IMG/VR virus record: IMGVR_UViG_3300034957_000044
Span: 1-36,451 of that record
Strand: one strand, 5' to 3'
Source of the DNA: a virus
DNA: 36,451 bases
The notes under the pieces were generated by a model. That model was not told the DNA's origin and did not search any database. It was given only the letters and a program-made list of their open reading frames with translations. A program made the translations under genes and the position numbers. This document shows positions 15,967-22,674 of the stretch, piece by piece. Each line of letters opens with the position of its first letter. Position 1 is the stretch's first letter.

Positions 15967-16137
15967 ATGCGCCTGCTCTACCTGCTCCCGCCCATACGTC
16001 GCTGGCGGTACCGCCGCCAGGTCGCCGCGCTGCACGCCGAGCAGCGTGCCTGGCGGCGCCAGGCCACGCAGCACAACGCCGCGGTGGCCCGGATCATCGC
16101 CCAGCCGCACCCGGACCCATGCCGGAACCGGCGATGA
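15967..16137 (+). CDS. Small basic protein, hypothetical
   Basis: 56 aa with a good GGGAGG ribosome site at 15954-15959. Starts MRLLYLLPPIRRWRYRRQVAAL and continues as an Arg/Gln/Ala-rich helix. Its stop overlaps the next ATG (ATGA at 16134-16137), making a three-gene coupled unit. Not recognised. Confidence 0.6.
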   Translation: MRLLYLLPPIRRWRYRRQVAALHAEQRAWRRQATQHNAAVARIIAQPHPDPCRNRR

Positions 16138-16379
16138 GCGAGCCGCTGCACGAGCCTCGCCAGCCGGAGTGGGATTGCAACTCCTGCGAGAAGCCATGGC
16201 CGTGCGATCCAGCACGCGAACGGCTGACTAGCGAAACTGGCGGCGGCACTCTGCTGGCGACGCTGATGGGCGTCCACCTCGAGCACTACGTCGCCGATCA
16301 CCCTGAGGTGCTGGTCGGCGAGGCCTTCGACCGGTTCATTGCGTGGACGCGGCCGATGCCCTTGGGCGGCATGCGGTGA
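16134..16379 (+). CDS. Small CxxC protein with WPC motif
   Basis: 81 aa. Residues about 13-25 carry DCNSCEKPWPC followed by DPARERL, a CxxC-x4-C pattern frequent in small proteins of actinobacterial phages and integrative elements, probably a metal or redox site. The remainder is a helical segment (about 38-70). Coupled by ATGA to the gene before and by GTGA to the gene after. Function unknown. Confidence 0.65.
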   Translation: MSEPLHEPRQPEWDCNSCEKPWPCDPARERLTSETGGGTLLATLMGVHLEHYVADHPEVLVGEAFDRFIAWTRPMPLGGMR

Positions 16380-16687
16380 GCGCCGAGACGGACCGGTTCC
16401 TCGCCGAGCGTGCGGTGCAGCAAGCCGCCGAGCATGCTGAGCGGTTTGCGCTGATGCGGCACAACCGCCGCTTGTTCGCCGAGCGGCTCCATTGGGCCGA
16501 TGGCGTGCTGGCCGCATGCGAGCGGCTCGATGAGGAGTTCCCGGATTGGGTGGCGTTGTGGCGGCCGGCGAATCCTTATCCGGGCTTCGAGCGGCCGGCG
16601 GGCTACGTGATCACCAATGGCGATAGAACGCGGTGGGCGGCCACGCTGGAGGAGCTGGCGTCCTCGCTGCGGTCCTTACCCGGCTAG
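16376..16687 (+). CDS. Hypothetical protein of lysogeny region
   Basis: 103 aa from GTG at 16376 (GTGA overlap with previous stop). The first 60 residues are a charged helix (ETDRFLAERAVQQAAEHAERFALMRHNRRLFAERL). The C-terminal half is a small alpha/beta piece with PDWVALWRPANPYPGFE and a WAATLEELASSLRSL helix. No motif recognised. Its last 12 bases overlap the convergent excisionase-like gene. Confidence 0.6.
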   Translation: MSAETDRFLAERAVQQAAEHAERFALMRHNRRLFAERLHWADGVLAACERLDEEFPDWVALWRPANPYPGFERPAGYVITNGDRTRWAATLEELASSLRSLPG

Positions 16688-16891
16688 GGTCTCGGGCTCG
16701 TCGGGCGGCGGCCGGTGCTCGGCGATCCAGGCCTCGATTTGGTTGCCGTCCCAGATGTATCCGGCGGTCAGTTGCTTGATCGGTTGCGGGAAGTTGGGAC
16801 GGCGCATGAGTTCAGCTAGACGGGTCCGGCCGATGCCGAGACGGTCGCAGACCTCCGCCGCGCCCATAAGCTTGTCGCCCTCGACCAACAC
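16676..16891 (-). CDS. xis: Excisionase-like MerR/AlpA-type HTH protein
   Basis: 71 aa from a GTG at 16891. Residues about 9-62 have the winged-helix pattern of phage excisionase/AlpA proteins: LMGAAEVCDRLGIGRTRLAELMRRPNFPQPIKQL, then GYIWDGNQIEAWIAEH with the conserved W-x(5)-I-x-x-W. Such proteins bend DNA and, in serine-integrase elements, may act as recombination directionality factor or as an activator. Reverse orientation, 260 bp from the next rightward gene, with inverted repeats in between. The role in excision is inferred; serine-integrase RDFs are diverse. Confidence 0.72.
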   Translation of the reverse strand: MLVEGDKLMGAAEVCDRLGIGRTRLAELMRRPNFPQPIKQLTAGYIWDGNQIEAWIAEHRPPPDEPETLAG

Positions 16892-16916
16892 TGCGTGACC
16901 GTATTGGGCGATCTGG

Positions 16917-16947
16917 CTGCATGATCGTGCAGTGCAAGGTCATGCAG
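16917..16947. promoter_or_regulatory. Inverted repeat CTGCATGA-N15-TCATGCAG
   Basis: Perfect 8-bp arms at 16917-16924 and 16940-16947, with further TGCA units inside the spacer, directly upstream of the excisionase-like gene. It could be its operator or part of the recombination region. The local sequence is visibly lower in GC than the genes around it. Confidence 0.4.
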
Positions 16948-16976
16948 TTGACGGGCGACATTGTGTGCTGAGAGCG

Positions 16977-17005
16977 TTGATCGCGCAACTGAGAGTAGAC
17001 AGAAT
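16977..17005 (+). promoter_or_regulatory. Possible promoter TTGATC-N17-CAGAAT
   Basis: -35 TTGATC at 16977-16982 and -10 CAGAAT at 17000-17005 with 17-bp spacing, directed toward the resolvase-like and integrase genes. The -10 matches consensus at 4 of 6 positions. Confidence 0.35.
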
Positions 17006-17020
17006 TAGATGATCGTCTTC

Positions 17021-17045
17021 GTAACATGATCATGCAGAATGTTAC
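17021..17045. promoter_or_regulatory. Inverted repeat GTAACAT-N11-ATGTTAC
   Basis: Perfect 7-bp arms (17021-17027, 17039-17045); the interior contains CATGATCATG, itself a palindrome. It sits in the 261-bp non-coding region between xis-like and resolvase-like genes. Candidate regulator site or part of attP; not resolved. Confidence 0.4.
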
Positions 17046-17152
17046 GCCACCATAACGGGGAGTACCACGCACGGAGGCTAGTACACGAGAGTGAGAGCTT
17101 CCAAGAAATGTGGCTGTGGCGGCAGCTGTGACGGTGTGACATGGGGGAATGC

Positions 17153-17575
17153 ATGATCCGCGCTGTTATCTACATCCCGCCCTACGACGACCTTGACGGC
17201 TACTTCGCGACGAAATGCCAGCGGTACGCCGAGCGCCGCGGCTACCGGGCGCCGGCCCTGATCGCACGGTCCTGGGACACGGTGGAGCGCCTCCTACTCA
17301 ACGGCTGGGCCCAGGTGGCGATCGTGGCCCGGTACGAGCATCGGGAGGGCGCCAGGCTGATCGAACCCGAGGTCGTCGAGCAGGAAGAGCTTGCAACGGT
17401 TGTGATCCTCGACCGTCGGCGTTCGCAGCCGGGACGACACCGGGCTCCCGAAGCCGCCGGCTGGTGCCCGAACGAGCGGCCGAGTCTCGCCGAGCGCATC
17501 ATCGATGACGCGATGCGGCGATGGCGATTCGGCGTCTCGGCGATCCATGTGACCCCGGATAGACGTAACCGTTAA
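17153..17575 (+). CDS. Resolvase-like protein lacking the catalytic serine
   Basis: 140 aa from the ATG at 17153, 4 bases after GGGGGA (17143-17148); an upstream ATG at 17141 sits on that ribosome site. The N-terminus RAVIYIPPYDDLDGYFATKCQRYAERRGYRAPALI and the following WDTVERLLLNGWAQVAIVARYEH can be laid over a serine-recombinase catalytic fold (YxRxS strand, CxxYAxRRGW helix, LLxxxxxGxxDVVVV strand). However, the YxRxS motif is replaced by IYIPPY, so the nucleophile and arginine are absent. It lies 46 bases upstream of the integrase. The fold assignment is tentative; it may be an integrase partner or regulator. Confidence 0.6.
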   Translation: MIRAVIYIPPYDDLDGYFATKCQRYAERRGYRAPALIARSWDTVERLLLNGWAQVAIVARYEHREGARLIEPEVVEQEELATVVILDRRRSQPGRHRAPEAAGWCPNERPSLAERIIDDAMRRWRFGVSAIHVTPDRRNR

Positions 17576-17621
17576 CGACACTTAACCCAGCATCTGTGCC
17601 GTTAGGGGGTACGCTCGGGCC

Positions 17622-19067
17622 GTGACGATGAAGCGGGCTGGCATCTACGGGCGCAACAGCAGCGCGAACGAGAAGAGCATCGCCGACCAGCTGACCCTCG
17701 GCCGTGCCGCCGTCAGCCGCAACGGGTGGATCCTGGCGGGGGAGTACTCCGACGACTCCTCGGCGTCGCGGTACCGGTCGAAGGAGCGCGACGACTGGGC
17801 ACGCCTACTCGCCGACCTGACTGCGGGACAGCTCGATGTCCTCGTCCTCTGGAAGTCGGCCCGCGGGTCGCGTGACGAGGTCGATTGGTTCCTGCTGCTG
17901 CGGGCCTGCCGGGAACGCGGTGTCCTGATCCACGTCATGGCCGACAGGCGCAGCTATGACCCGCGCCTGTCGCGCGACTGGAAGACCCTCGCCGAAGACG
18001 GCGTCGCCTCGGCGTACTACTCCGAGGAGCTGAGCGAGAACGTCCGGCGCGGGATCCGTGAGGCCGCGGTCGCCGGCACTCCACACGGCCGGCCCTCCTT
18101 CGGCTACGACCGGAAGTACGACGGCGATGGCCGACCGCTGCGGGTGCCGAACGAGCACGTGCCGATCGTCCGCGAGCTGTTCGACCGTCTCGACATGCTC
18201 ACCCCGATCAGCGTGTTGGAGAAGGACTTCCAGGCCCGCAACCTTCCCTCCCCGCGCGGCAAATGGAGTCGCCGGACGATCCGCGTTATCGCTGGCAATG
18301 TCGCCTACATCGGCAAACGCCTCTTCGACGGCGAGATTCGCGACGCGCAGTGGCCGGCGATCGTCGACGAGGACGTCTTCTGGCGCGTGCAGCAGCTGCT
18401 CAGCGCGCCGGAGCGGAAGACCACCAGGCCCGGATCGGGGAAGTACCTGCTGTCGTACATCGCCGTCTCGTCGTGCGGCGGCCACGTCGCGCTCGGGTCG
18501 AGGGACCGCTACGGGTGCGACGCCGACGGCTGTACCTATATCCGGCGCGCTGACGCGGATGCTGTGGTCACCGCGCTTATCCTGGCGCGACTCGGCCAGC
18601 CGGATGCTCGCCAGCTCTACGCGCAGAACGACGCTCTAGTCAAGGCGGCCAGGGCGGAGGCGGACCGGTACCGCGTCCAGCTGGAGGAGGCCCGGCGCTC
18701 GTTCGAGCTTCCGGACGGCATTTCGGCAGAGGCGCTGGCACGCAAGGAACATGCGCTCCTGCCGCTGATCCAGGATGCAGACCGCCGATCCCGGGGCGCA
18801 GGCGTGAACGCAGCCCTCGACGAGCTGATCGACGCCGACGACAAGGCGGCGGCGTGGGCGCGGCTGGAGGTGGCGGCACGACGGCAGGTCGTCAAGACAC
18901 TAGCGCGCGTCGTGGTCGGCCGGCCCGCGGGGCGCCTCCGTCGATCGGCCGATGCGGGCGCACGCCTGACCGAGGCGGCGGTCCGGCTCGACGGCAGCAC
19001 CTGGGTCGGCGACTCCCGTACGTGGCGCGAGCTAGGAGGCTTGGTCCTGCCCGAAGAGTCGGCGTAA
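17622..19067 (+). CDS. int: Large serine integrase
   Basis: 481 aa. It integrates the phage at attB and acts with a directionality factor for excision. The catalytic domain (about 1-150) has the nucleophile S13 in IYGRNSS, then DDSSASRYRSKERDDWARLL and LVLWKSARGSRD typical of the actinobacterial group. The recombinase domain (about 165-290) includes GRPSFGYDRKYDGDGRPLRV and GNVAYIGKRLFDGEIRDAQWPAIVDEDVFWRVQQLL. A zinc-ribbon region (about 285-315) has SSCGGHVAL and YGCDADGC; one cysteine of the common four is missing. A coiled coil lies near 340-400. GTG 17622 sits 6 bases after TACGCT, fitting leaderless initiation; ATG 17628 is the alternative. Confidence 0.93.
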   Translation: MTMKRAGIYGRNSSANEKSIADQLTLGRAAVSRNGWILAGEYSDDSSASRYRSKERDDWARLLADLTAGQLDVLVLWKSARGSRDEVDWFLLLRACRERGVLIHVMADRRSYDPRLSRDWKTLAEDGVASAYYSEELSENVRRGIREAAVAGTPHGRPSFGYDRKYDGDGRPLRVPNEHVPIVRELFDRLDMLTPISVLEKDFQARNLPSPRGKWSRRTIRVIAGNVAYIGKRLFDGEIRDAQWPAIVDEDVFWRVQQLLSAPERKTTRPGSGKYLLSYIAVSSCGGHVALGSRDRYGCDADGCTYIRRADADAVVTALILARLGQPDARQLYAQNDALVKAARAEADRYRVQLEEARRSFELPDGISAEALARKEHALLPLIQDADRRSRGAGVNAALDELIDADDKAAAWARLEVAARRQVVKTLARVVVGRPAGRLRRSADAGARLTEAAVRLDGSTWVGDSRTWRELGGLVLPEESA

Positions 19068-19514
19068 ATGCTTGTACTCCTCACGACGCCGCTGGAGATC
19101 GGCGTCGATCCGTTCGATCTGGATCTGCACCAGCTCGGCGCGCTGTCGTTCGGTGAGTCCGGGATCGTTCAGGATCTGCCGGATGACATCGTCCTTGTAG
19201 GGATCGGGGACCGCCGGCTCGACTGCATGGTGGACCGCGAACGACATTGCGCCGGCCTCGACGTACCCCACTCGCGTGAGCAGCTCGATCTGCTCGCTCT
19301 GGGGCAGGCCGAGGCTGTCGAGGACCTGCCTGGCGGACTCGGTGCTGATTTCGGTAGCGCGATTTGCCCAGCGTTCGAGGGTCTTCGTGGTCAGGCCGAC
19401 GCGGCGCGCGAAGGCGCTCTTGTTTCCATGGCCCCTGGGTCCGGGGTCGAACCGGACGATGAGGGCGTTGATCTCCTCAGCCCACGCGTCTCGGTCAATT
19501 CGGCCGCCAAGCAT
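19032..19514 (-). CDS. Phage repressor (CI-like, HTH)
   Basis: 160 aa from the ATG at 19514. The reading frame stays open upstream to 19646, but that extension covers a promoter and operator half-sites, so I reject it. HTH at about 31-56: NKSAFARRVGLTTKTLERWANRATEIS, then STESARQVLDSLGL. The C-terminal half is helical and charged (LTERQRAELVQIQIERIDADLQRRREEYKHL), likely for dimerisation. There is no LexA-type Ser/Lys protease domain, so induction would not be by RecA-driven self-cleavage. A TATAGT -10 ends 6 bases before the ATG, i.e. a leaderless message. Its 3' end overlaps the integrase 3' end by 36 bp, tail to tail. Confidence 0.85.
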   Translation of the reverse strand: MLGGRIDRDAWAEEINALIVRFDPGPRGHGNKSAFARRVGLTTKTLERWANRATEISTESARQVLDSLGLPQSEQIELLTRVGYVEAGAMSFAVHHAVEPAVPDPYKDDVIRQILNDPGLTERQRAELVQIQIERIDADLQRRREEYKHLRRLFGQDQAS

Positions 19515-19520
19515 GGCCAG

Positions 19521-19526
19521 ACTATA
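19521..19526 (-). promoter_or_regulatory. Repressor promoter -10 (TATAGT), leaderless
   Basis: On the reverse strand TATAGT is followed by six bases and then ATG, so transcription would begin at the A of the start codon. No good -35 is present at 17 bp (AATGTC), which suggests a weak, possibly activated promoter. Operator half-sites lie just upstream at 19529-19536 and 19551-19558. Confidence 0.65.
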
Positions 19527-19528
19527 CG

Positions 19529-19562
19529 CGACATGCGTGCCGCGACATTCCGACATGCGTGC
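19529..19562. promoter_or_regulatory. Two operator half-sites (GACATGCGTGC) at repressor promoter
   Basis: GACATGCGTGC occurs at 19530-19540 and again at 19552-19562 (22-bp spacing, about two helix turns). Each shares the CGACATGC half of the palindromic operators at 19662-19760. Position immediately upstream of the repressor -10 fits auto-regulation. Confidence 0.6.
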
Positions 19563-19661
19563 AAGTCGCTGATCAAGGGCTAGATACGGCATTGGTCGAC
19601 CCCTGGCCTTGCGTTGCCGTCGCTTTCTGACGTCGCGGATCGTCATGCATCGAAGAGTAAC

Positions 19662-19677
19662 CCGACATGTATGTCGG
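19662..19677. promoter_or_regulatory. Operator O1: CCGACATGTATGTCGG
   Basis: Perfect 7-2-7 palindrome. The same pattern recurs at 19705 and 19745, defining a consensus CCGACATGyATGTCGG. It lies upstream of the rightward promoter -35. Confidence 0.75.
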
Positions 19678-19701
19678 ACTCAACTCATACGTTCAGGCTA
19701 G

Positions 19702-19730
19702 TTGCCGACACGCATGTCGGGGCCTAGACT
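19702..19730 (+). promoter_or_regulatory. Rightward early promoter TTGCCG-N17-TAGACT, leaderless
   Basis: -35 TTGCCG at 19702-19707 and -10 TAGACT at 19725-19730 with exact 17-bp spacing. The GTG of the Cro-like gene begins 7 bases after the -10, so the transcript would be leaderless. Operator O2 fills the spacer and overlaps the -35, so bound repressor should block RNA polymerase. Confidence 0.75.
19705..19720. promoter_or_regulatory. Operator O2: CCGACACGCATGTCGG
   Basis: One mismatch from a perfect palindrome, located between the -35 and -10 of the early promoter, 43 bp centre to centre from O1. An extra half-site CGACAT is at 19732-19737. Confidence 0.75.
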
Positions 19731-19737
19731 GCGACAT

Positions 19738-20034
19738 GTGAGTACAGACATGCATGTCGCAACTGCCGAGACTCGGGCGGGGGTGTTCCTCAAGACCGAA
19801 CACTTCGCCCTGGTCGCGCGGCTGCTGAACCTGACCTCCGACGTCGCGCTCGGCCGCGCCGTCGGTCTGAACCCGATGACCATAAGCCGCGCACGAGAGG
19901 GCGTCATCGGCGAAAAGTTCATCGCCGCCGTCCTGTCGTACTTCGCCGGCCGCGCCGAGGAACTGGCCAAGTACGGCGTCGGCGCTCGGTTCGACGACCT
20001 CTTCGAGATTGCGCCGAAGCAGGCCGCGGCATGA
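19738..20034 (+). CDS. Cro-like HTH regulator, first gene of early operon
   Basis: 98 aa from the GTG at 19738, chosen because it is 7 bases after the TAGACT -10; a TTG at 19702 would lie inside the promoter. HTH at about 34-57: SDVALGRAVGLNPMTISRAREGVIG, a Cro/XRE pattern. The preceding helix is EHFALVARLLNL and the C-terminus ends YGVGARFDDLFEIAPKQAAA. Divergent from the repressor and leading the early operon, it occupies the Cro position. Operator O3 lies within its first codons, so self-repression is plausible. Confidence 0.78.
   Translation: MSTDMHVATAETRAGVFLKTEHFALVARLLNLTSDVALGRAVGLNPMTISRAREGVIGEKFIAAVLSYFAGRAEELAKYGVGARFDDLFEIAPKQAAA
19745..19760. promoter_or_regulatory. Operator O3: CAGACATGCATGTCGC
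   Basis: Inner 12 bases GACATGCATGTC (19747-19758) form a perfect palindrome matching the operator core. It covers codons 3-8 of the Cro-like gene, 40 bp centre to centre from O2. Confidence 0.7.
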
Positions 20035-20234
20035 CCGGCCCCGTCACCGACCCGCCGCCGAGCGGACCCGGCAAAGACCTGTTCGGCGACTATGCCGAGC
20101 AGCTCGCCACGGTCGGCAGCGAGGTCATCGAGCCGCTCGCCGAGTATCTCGAGCGCGTCGCCGCTGCAGCGCCCCGACTGACCGACGACCAGTACGCGAA
20201 GCTGATTCCGCTCTTCGCACGGAGAGCCGCATGA
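20031..20234 (+). CDS. Small early protein, hypothetical
   Basis: 67 aa; ATGA overlap with the Cro-like stop. Pro-rich N-terminus, then a single helical segment (EQLATVGSEVIEPLAEYLERVAAAAPRLTDDQYAKLIPLFARR). Not recognised. Ends with an ATGA overlap with the next gene. Confidence 0.6.
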   Translation: MTGPVTDPPPSGPGKDLFGDYAEQLATVGSEVIEPLAEYLERVAAAAPRLTDDQYAKLIPLFARRAA

Positions 20235-20692
20235 CCCGCGTCGCTCTGCTCGCCGAGTTCTTCACGCTCGGCCGTGACCAGCTTGCCGCCGTGCGCGTCG
20301 ATTCGGACCCGTACCGCCGTGCCCTGCTGGACATCGCCGTCTCCCGCGCCGAGGACGTGCTGGCGACGCTGACCCAGCTCGGCGCCGAGTCTCCGGCCCG
20401 CCGGGATTCCTTGGCCCCGCCCCAGGGCCTCGGGGTCGCTACGCCCGGCGGGCCGGTCGACTCCGGCCGGGGCGGGGAGGGACCGGGGTCAGAGCCGGTC
20501 CGCCCCGGCCGGTTCTCCCTGCCGCTGCGCCCGGCGGTGCCGCGTTTCGAGTCGGACCCGCCGATGCCGCTGCCGCCGCCCTCACCTGGCCCGCCGCCGC
20601 CTCCGGTACCGCCGCCGCCGAGCGCGATCCCGCTGGGCGTCGGCGCGCTGTACGACCCGCTGATCGGCGCCCGACGGGCGCCGACGACCTGA
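20231..20692 (+). CDS. Early protein with Pro-rich tail, hypothetical
   Basis: 153 aa from the ATG at 20231. N-terminal ~55 residues are helical (MTRVALLAEFFTLGRDQLAAVR, then LLDIAVSRAEDVLATL). The C-terminal 60% is disordered and Pro/Gly-rich, with PMPLPPPSPGPPPPPVPPPPS near 116-136. The Pro-rich stretch resembles ligand segments for WW- or SH3-like domains or a simple linker. Unknown function. A long hairpin follows the stop. Confidence 0.6.
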   Translation: MTRVALLAEFFTLGRDQLAAVRVDSDPYRRALLDIAVSRAEDVLATLTQLGAESPARRDSLAPPQGLGVATPGGPVDSGRGGEGPGSEPVRPGRFSLPLRPAVPRFESDPPMPLPPPSPGPPPPPVPPPPSAIPLGVGALYDPLIGARRAPTT

Positions 20693-20700
20693 ACGAAGAA

Positions 20701-20729
20701 GCGGGCCGACCCCTCGCCGGGCGGCCCGC
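20701..20729 (+). terminator. Hairpin GCGGGCCG / CGGCCCGC
   Basis: Perfect 8-bp arms at 20701-20708 and 20722-20729 directly after the stop at 20692. No T-tract. It may attenuate between the immediate-early genes and the longer early operon. Confidence 0.5.
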
Positions 20730-20770
20730 CAACCGGATCAAGACCTCCCCGATGAGAAAGGACCGATCCG

Positions 20771-21685
20771 ATGACCACGACGGTACGCGAGACCCGGCGG
20801 GCCGCCGAGCTGAAGCCCGGCGACTGGCTGATCGACGACGAGAAGGGCAACCGGAACCCCAACGAGGTGATGGCCGCGTTCCAATACCCGACCGCGGACG
20901 GCATGTGCGTGCATCTGACGACGCAGGTGCCGGGCGAGAACCCGTACTCCGCGGGCAACATCCCGCTCGACTTGGCGTTCGAGTTGGCCACCGAGGCTGA
21001 GCTGGCCGCGCTGCGCGAGGCGGCCGACCGCGCCAGGTTCGCTGCTGGTCTGCGGGAGTTCGCCGACTGGATTGGGGCCAACGGGTGGGCGCCGGTCGGG
21101 TGGGACGGCTGCGGATTCCAGCACGCCCGGGTCCAGGTCGACCTGCATGGATCCGACGAAGATGCCACCGCCGCGACGGTGTCCAGGATCCGTGATCTCG
21201 CGGATCGGCTCGGCGTGAAGACGCAGGAGTTGGATGACCGCACCGACGCGAGCGTCGTGATCGGCGCCGTCTCGTACTCGGTGATCGCCTGGCACAGGAA
21301 CGGACGCCCGGCTGAGCCGAACAGGTGCGTGGCGTCGCTGCACATTACGGCGCAGACCGCTGACGCGCGCTGCTTTCGTTGCGGTGCTGCCGGCGTTGTC
21401 GCGGCGTATGAACCCGCGGCGGACCCGACCGGCCTGGCCTACTCCCGCGCCGACGACGAGGCCGACGACCCGACGCCGGTGTCCCCGGCCCGGGTGCCGC
21501 TGCACACCGGCGGCGTGGTGGACGGCGTCGGCCTGGTCGACGAGACCGACGCGCCGCTTCCGAAGTGCCTGCCCGGTTGCCGCCGCACGGACGAGGAGTA
21601 CGGCAAGGGCTCAAGCACTCACGCCGACGGTTGTCCGGAGTGGGCGGCGATGAAGGCGCGCGAGACCGAGAGCGAGGCCCGCTGA
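20771..21685 (+). CDS. Hypothetical early protein with two Cys motifs
   Basis: 304 aa with AGAAAGGA ribosome site at 20754-20761. N-terminal domain (about 1-75) begins TRRAAELKPGDWLIDDEKGN, a small beta-rich pattern. A middle alpha/beta region (about 95-175) reads HARVQVDLHGSDEDATAATVSRIRDLADRLGV. Near 195-210 is a CFRCG motif, and near 280-295 CLPGC...HADGC, both possible metal sites. Acidic linkers join them. I recognise no function. First gene of a chain of overlapping early genes after a hairpin. Confidence 0.7.
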   Translation: MTTTVRETRRAAELKPGDWLIDDEKGNRNPNEVMAAFQYPTADGMCVHLTTQVPGENPYSAGNIPLDLAFELATEAELAALREAADRARFAAGLREFADWIGANGWAPVGWDGCGFQHARVQVDLHGSDEDATAATVSRIRDLADRLGVKTQELDDRTDASVVIGAVSYSVIAWHRNGRPAEPNRCVASLHITAQTADARCFRCGAAGVVAAYEPAADPTGLAYSRADDEADDPTPVSPARVPLHTGGVVDGVGLVDETDAPLPKCLPGCRRTDEEYGKGSSTHADGCPEWAAMKARETESEAR

Positions 21686-22119
21686 TGGCCGCCTTCCTGG
21701 TCTGGTCGAACGATCACCGCATGTGGTGGCGGCCAGGCCACCGCGGCTACACCGAGTTTATCGACGAGGCCGGCCGCTACGCCCGGGCCGAAGCGGAGAA
21801 GATCGTCGCCGGCGCCACCATCAACGGGCAGCTCACCGTCCGGCGGACGGACCCGGTGACCGGCCGGGAGTACAGCCAGCTGTCCGAGGTGCTGGTGGCC
21901 GCCCCCGAGGACATCCCCCTGGCGACCGCCATTCGGCTGGTGATCGTCCGGACCGACGACGAGCACCTGACCGTCGAGGTCGACGGCGCCGAGGTCGCCC
22001 ACGCCAACCACGACGAGCACGGCTGGTCCGGCATGGACGCCGTCGAGAAGACAGCGCGGGGCATTGCCGAGGCGGCCGGGCTGGCCATCAACGAAGAGTG
22101 GCGGGAGAGCGAGTCCTGA
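21685..22119 (+). CDS. Hypothetical early protein
   Basis: 144 aa, TGATG overlap with the previous gene. Starts MAAFLVWSNDHRMWWRPGHRGYTEFIDEAGRYARAEAEKI, a pattern often seen in actinophage small proteins. The rest is a beta strand/helix mix with acidic DDEHLTVEVDGAEVAHANHDEHGWSG. No catalytic motif visible. Confidence 0.65.
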   Translation: MAAFLVWSNDHRMWWRPGHRGYTEFIDEAGRYARAEAEKIVAGATINGQLTVRRTDPVTGREYSQLSEVLVAAPEDIPLATAIRLVIVRTDDEHLTVEVDGAEVAHANHDEHGWSGMDAVEKTARGIAEAAGLAINEEWRESES

Positions 22120-22352
22120 TGCCCGCCGAGGTGAAGCGCGATCCGCTCGGGATCGTCTACGACACCAGCTACGAGGACGCCGACGGAACCGTGCACTACA
22201 CCCGGCACCAGGCGGGCGGCACCGCGGGCGGCCCGGCGCGCTGGTCGTCAGAGCACGACTGCAACCCGATCTGCGGCTGCCACCTCGCCTCGAAGTGCCT
22301 GGGCTGCGGGGTGTGCATGACCTGCGACGGCTGCTACTGCGGGGAGGTCTGA
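22119..22352 (+). CDS. Cysteine-rich small protein
   Basis: 77 aa. The last 35 residues hold nine cysteines, from HDCNPICGCHLASKC through LGCGVCMTCDGCYC, consistent with a multi-zinc or iron-sulphur-type site. The N-terminal half is beta-like (KRDPLGIVYDTSYEDADGTVHYTRH). Overlaps neighbours by TGATG at both ends. Function unknown. Confidence 0.65.
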   Translation: MPAEVKRDPLGIVYDTSYEDADGTVHYTRHQAGGTAGGPARWSSEHDCNPICGCHLASKCLGCGVCMTCDGCYCGEV

Positions 22353-22573
22353 TGGCGCCCGAGCGGTGCGAGATCGCGACGCTGGACGGCCTCGCCCGGA
22401 TCGCCGACGACGCGGTCGACGTCCGGCAGTGCACCGATCCGCCGACGCACGACGTGACCGTGCGACGCAGCAGTGTCCTCGTCCACGCACGGATCTGCGA
22501 CAGCCACACCGCGGCGTTGCGCGGGGAGGACGGCTACATCTGCGCGGTCCGGCTGGACGCCTGCATCACCTGA
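22352..22573 (+). CDS. Hypothetical small protein
   Basis: 73 aa with a good GGGGAGG ribosome site at 22340-22346. Contains four spaced cysteines (C6, C27, C49, C64) and a histidine in DSHTA, possibly one zinc. Overlaps the previous stop. Two strong hairpins follow. Confidence 0.6.
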   Translation: MAPERCEIATLDGLARIADDAVDVRQCTDPPTHDVTVRRSSVLVHARICDSHTAALRGEDGYICAVRLDACIT

Positions 22574-22577
22574 GACC

Positions 22578-22626
22578 CGGCGCGGCGGGACGAGTCACCT
22601 CTCAACTGTTCGATCCCGCCGCGCCG
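22578..22626 (+). terminator. Perfect 13-bp inverted repeat, first of two
   Basis: Arms CGGCGCGGCGGGA (22578-22590) and TCCCGCCGCGCCG (22614-22626) with a 23-base loop, immediately after the stop at 22573. GC-rich stem without T-tract. Confidence 0.5.
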
Positions 22627-22674
22627 CCCAAACCGCCGGACGGGTCACGGCCCCCGATTCCGCCCGGCACCTCC

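Noticed and set aside
16812-17072. An 86-codon reverse-strand frame upstream of the excisionase-like gene
   Set aside because: It overlaps that gene in another frame and spans the regulatory inverted repeats; composition is unlike a protein.
19515-19646. N-terminal extension of the repressor to 19646
   Set aside because: The stretch contains the -10 TATAGT, two operator half-sites and no ribosome site; the ATG at 19514 gives a normal-sized repressor.
20125-21345. A 406-codon reverse-strand open frame
   Set aside because: Antisense to four coupled forward early genes, with Ser/Arg-rich low-complexity translation and no recognisable domain.
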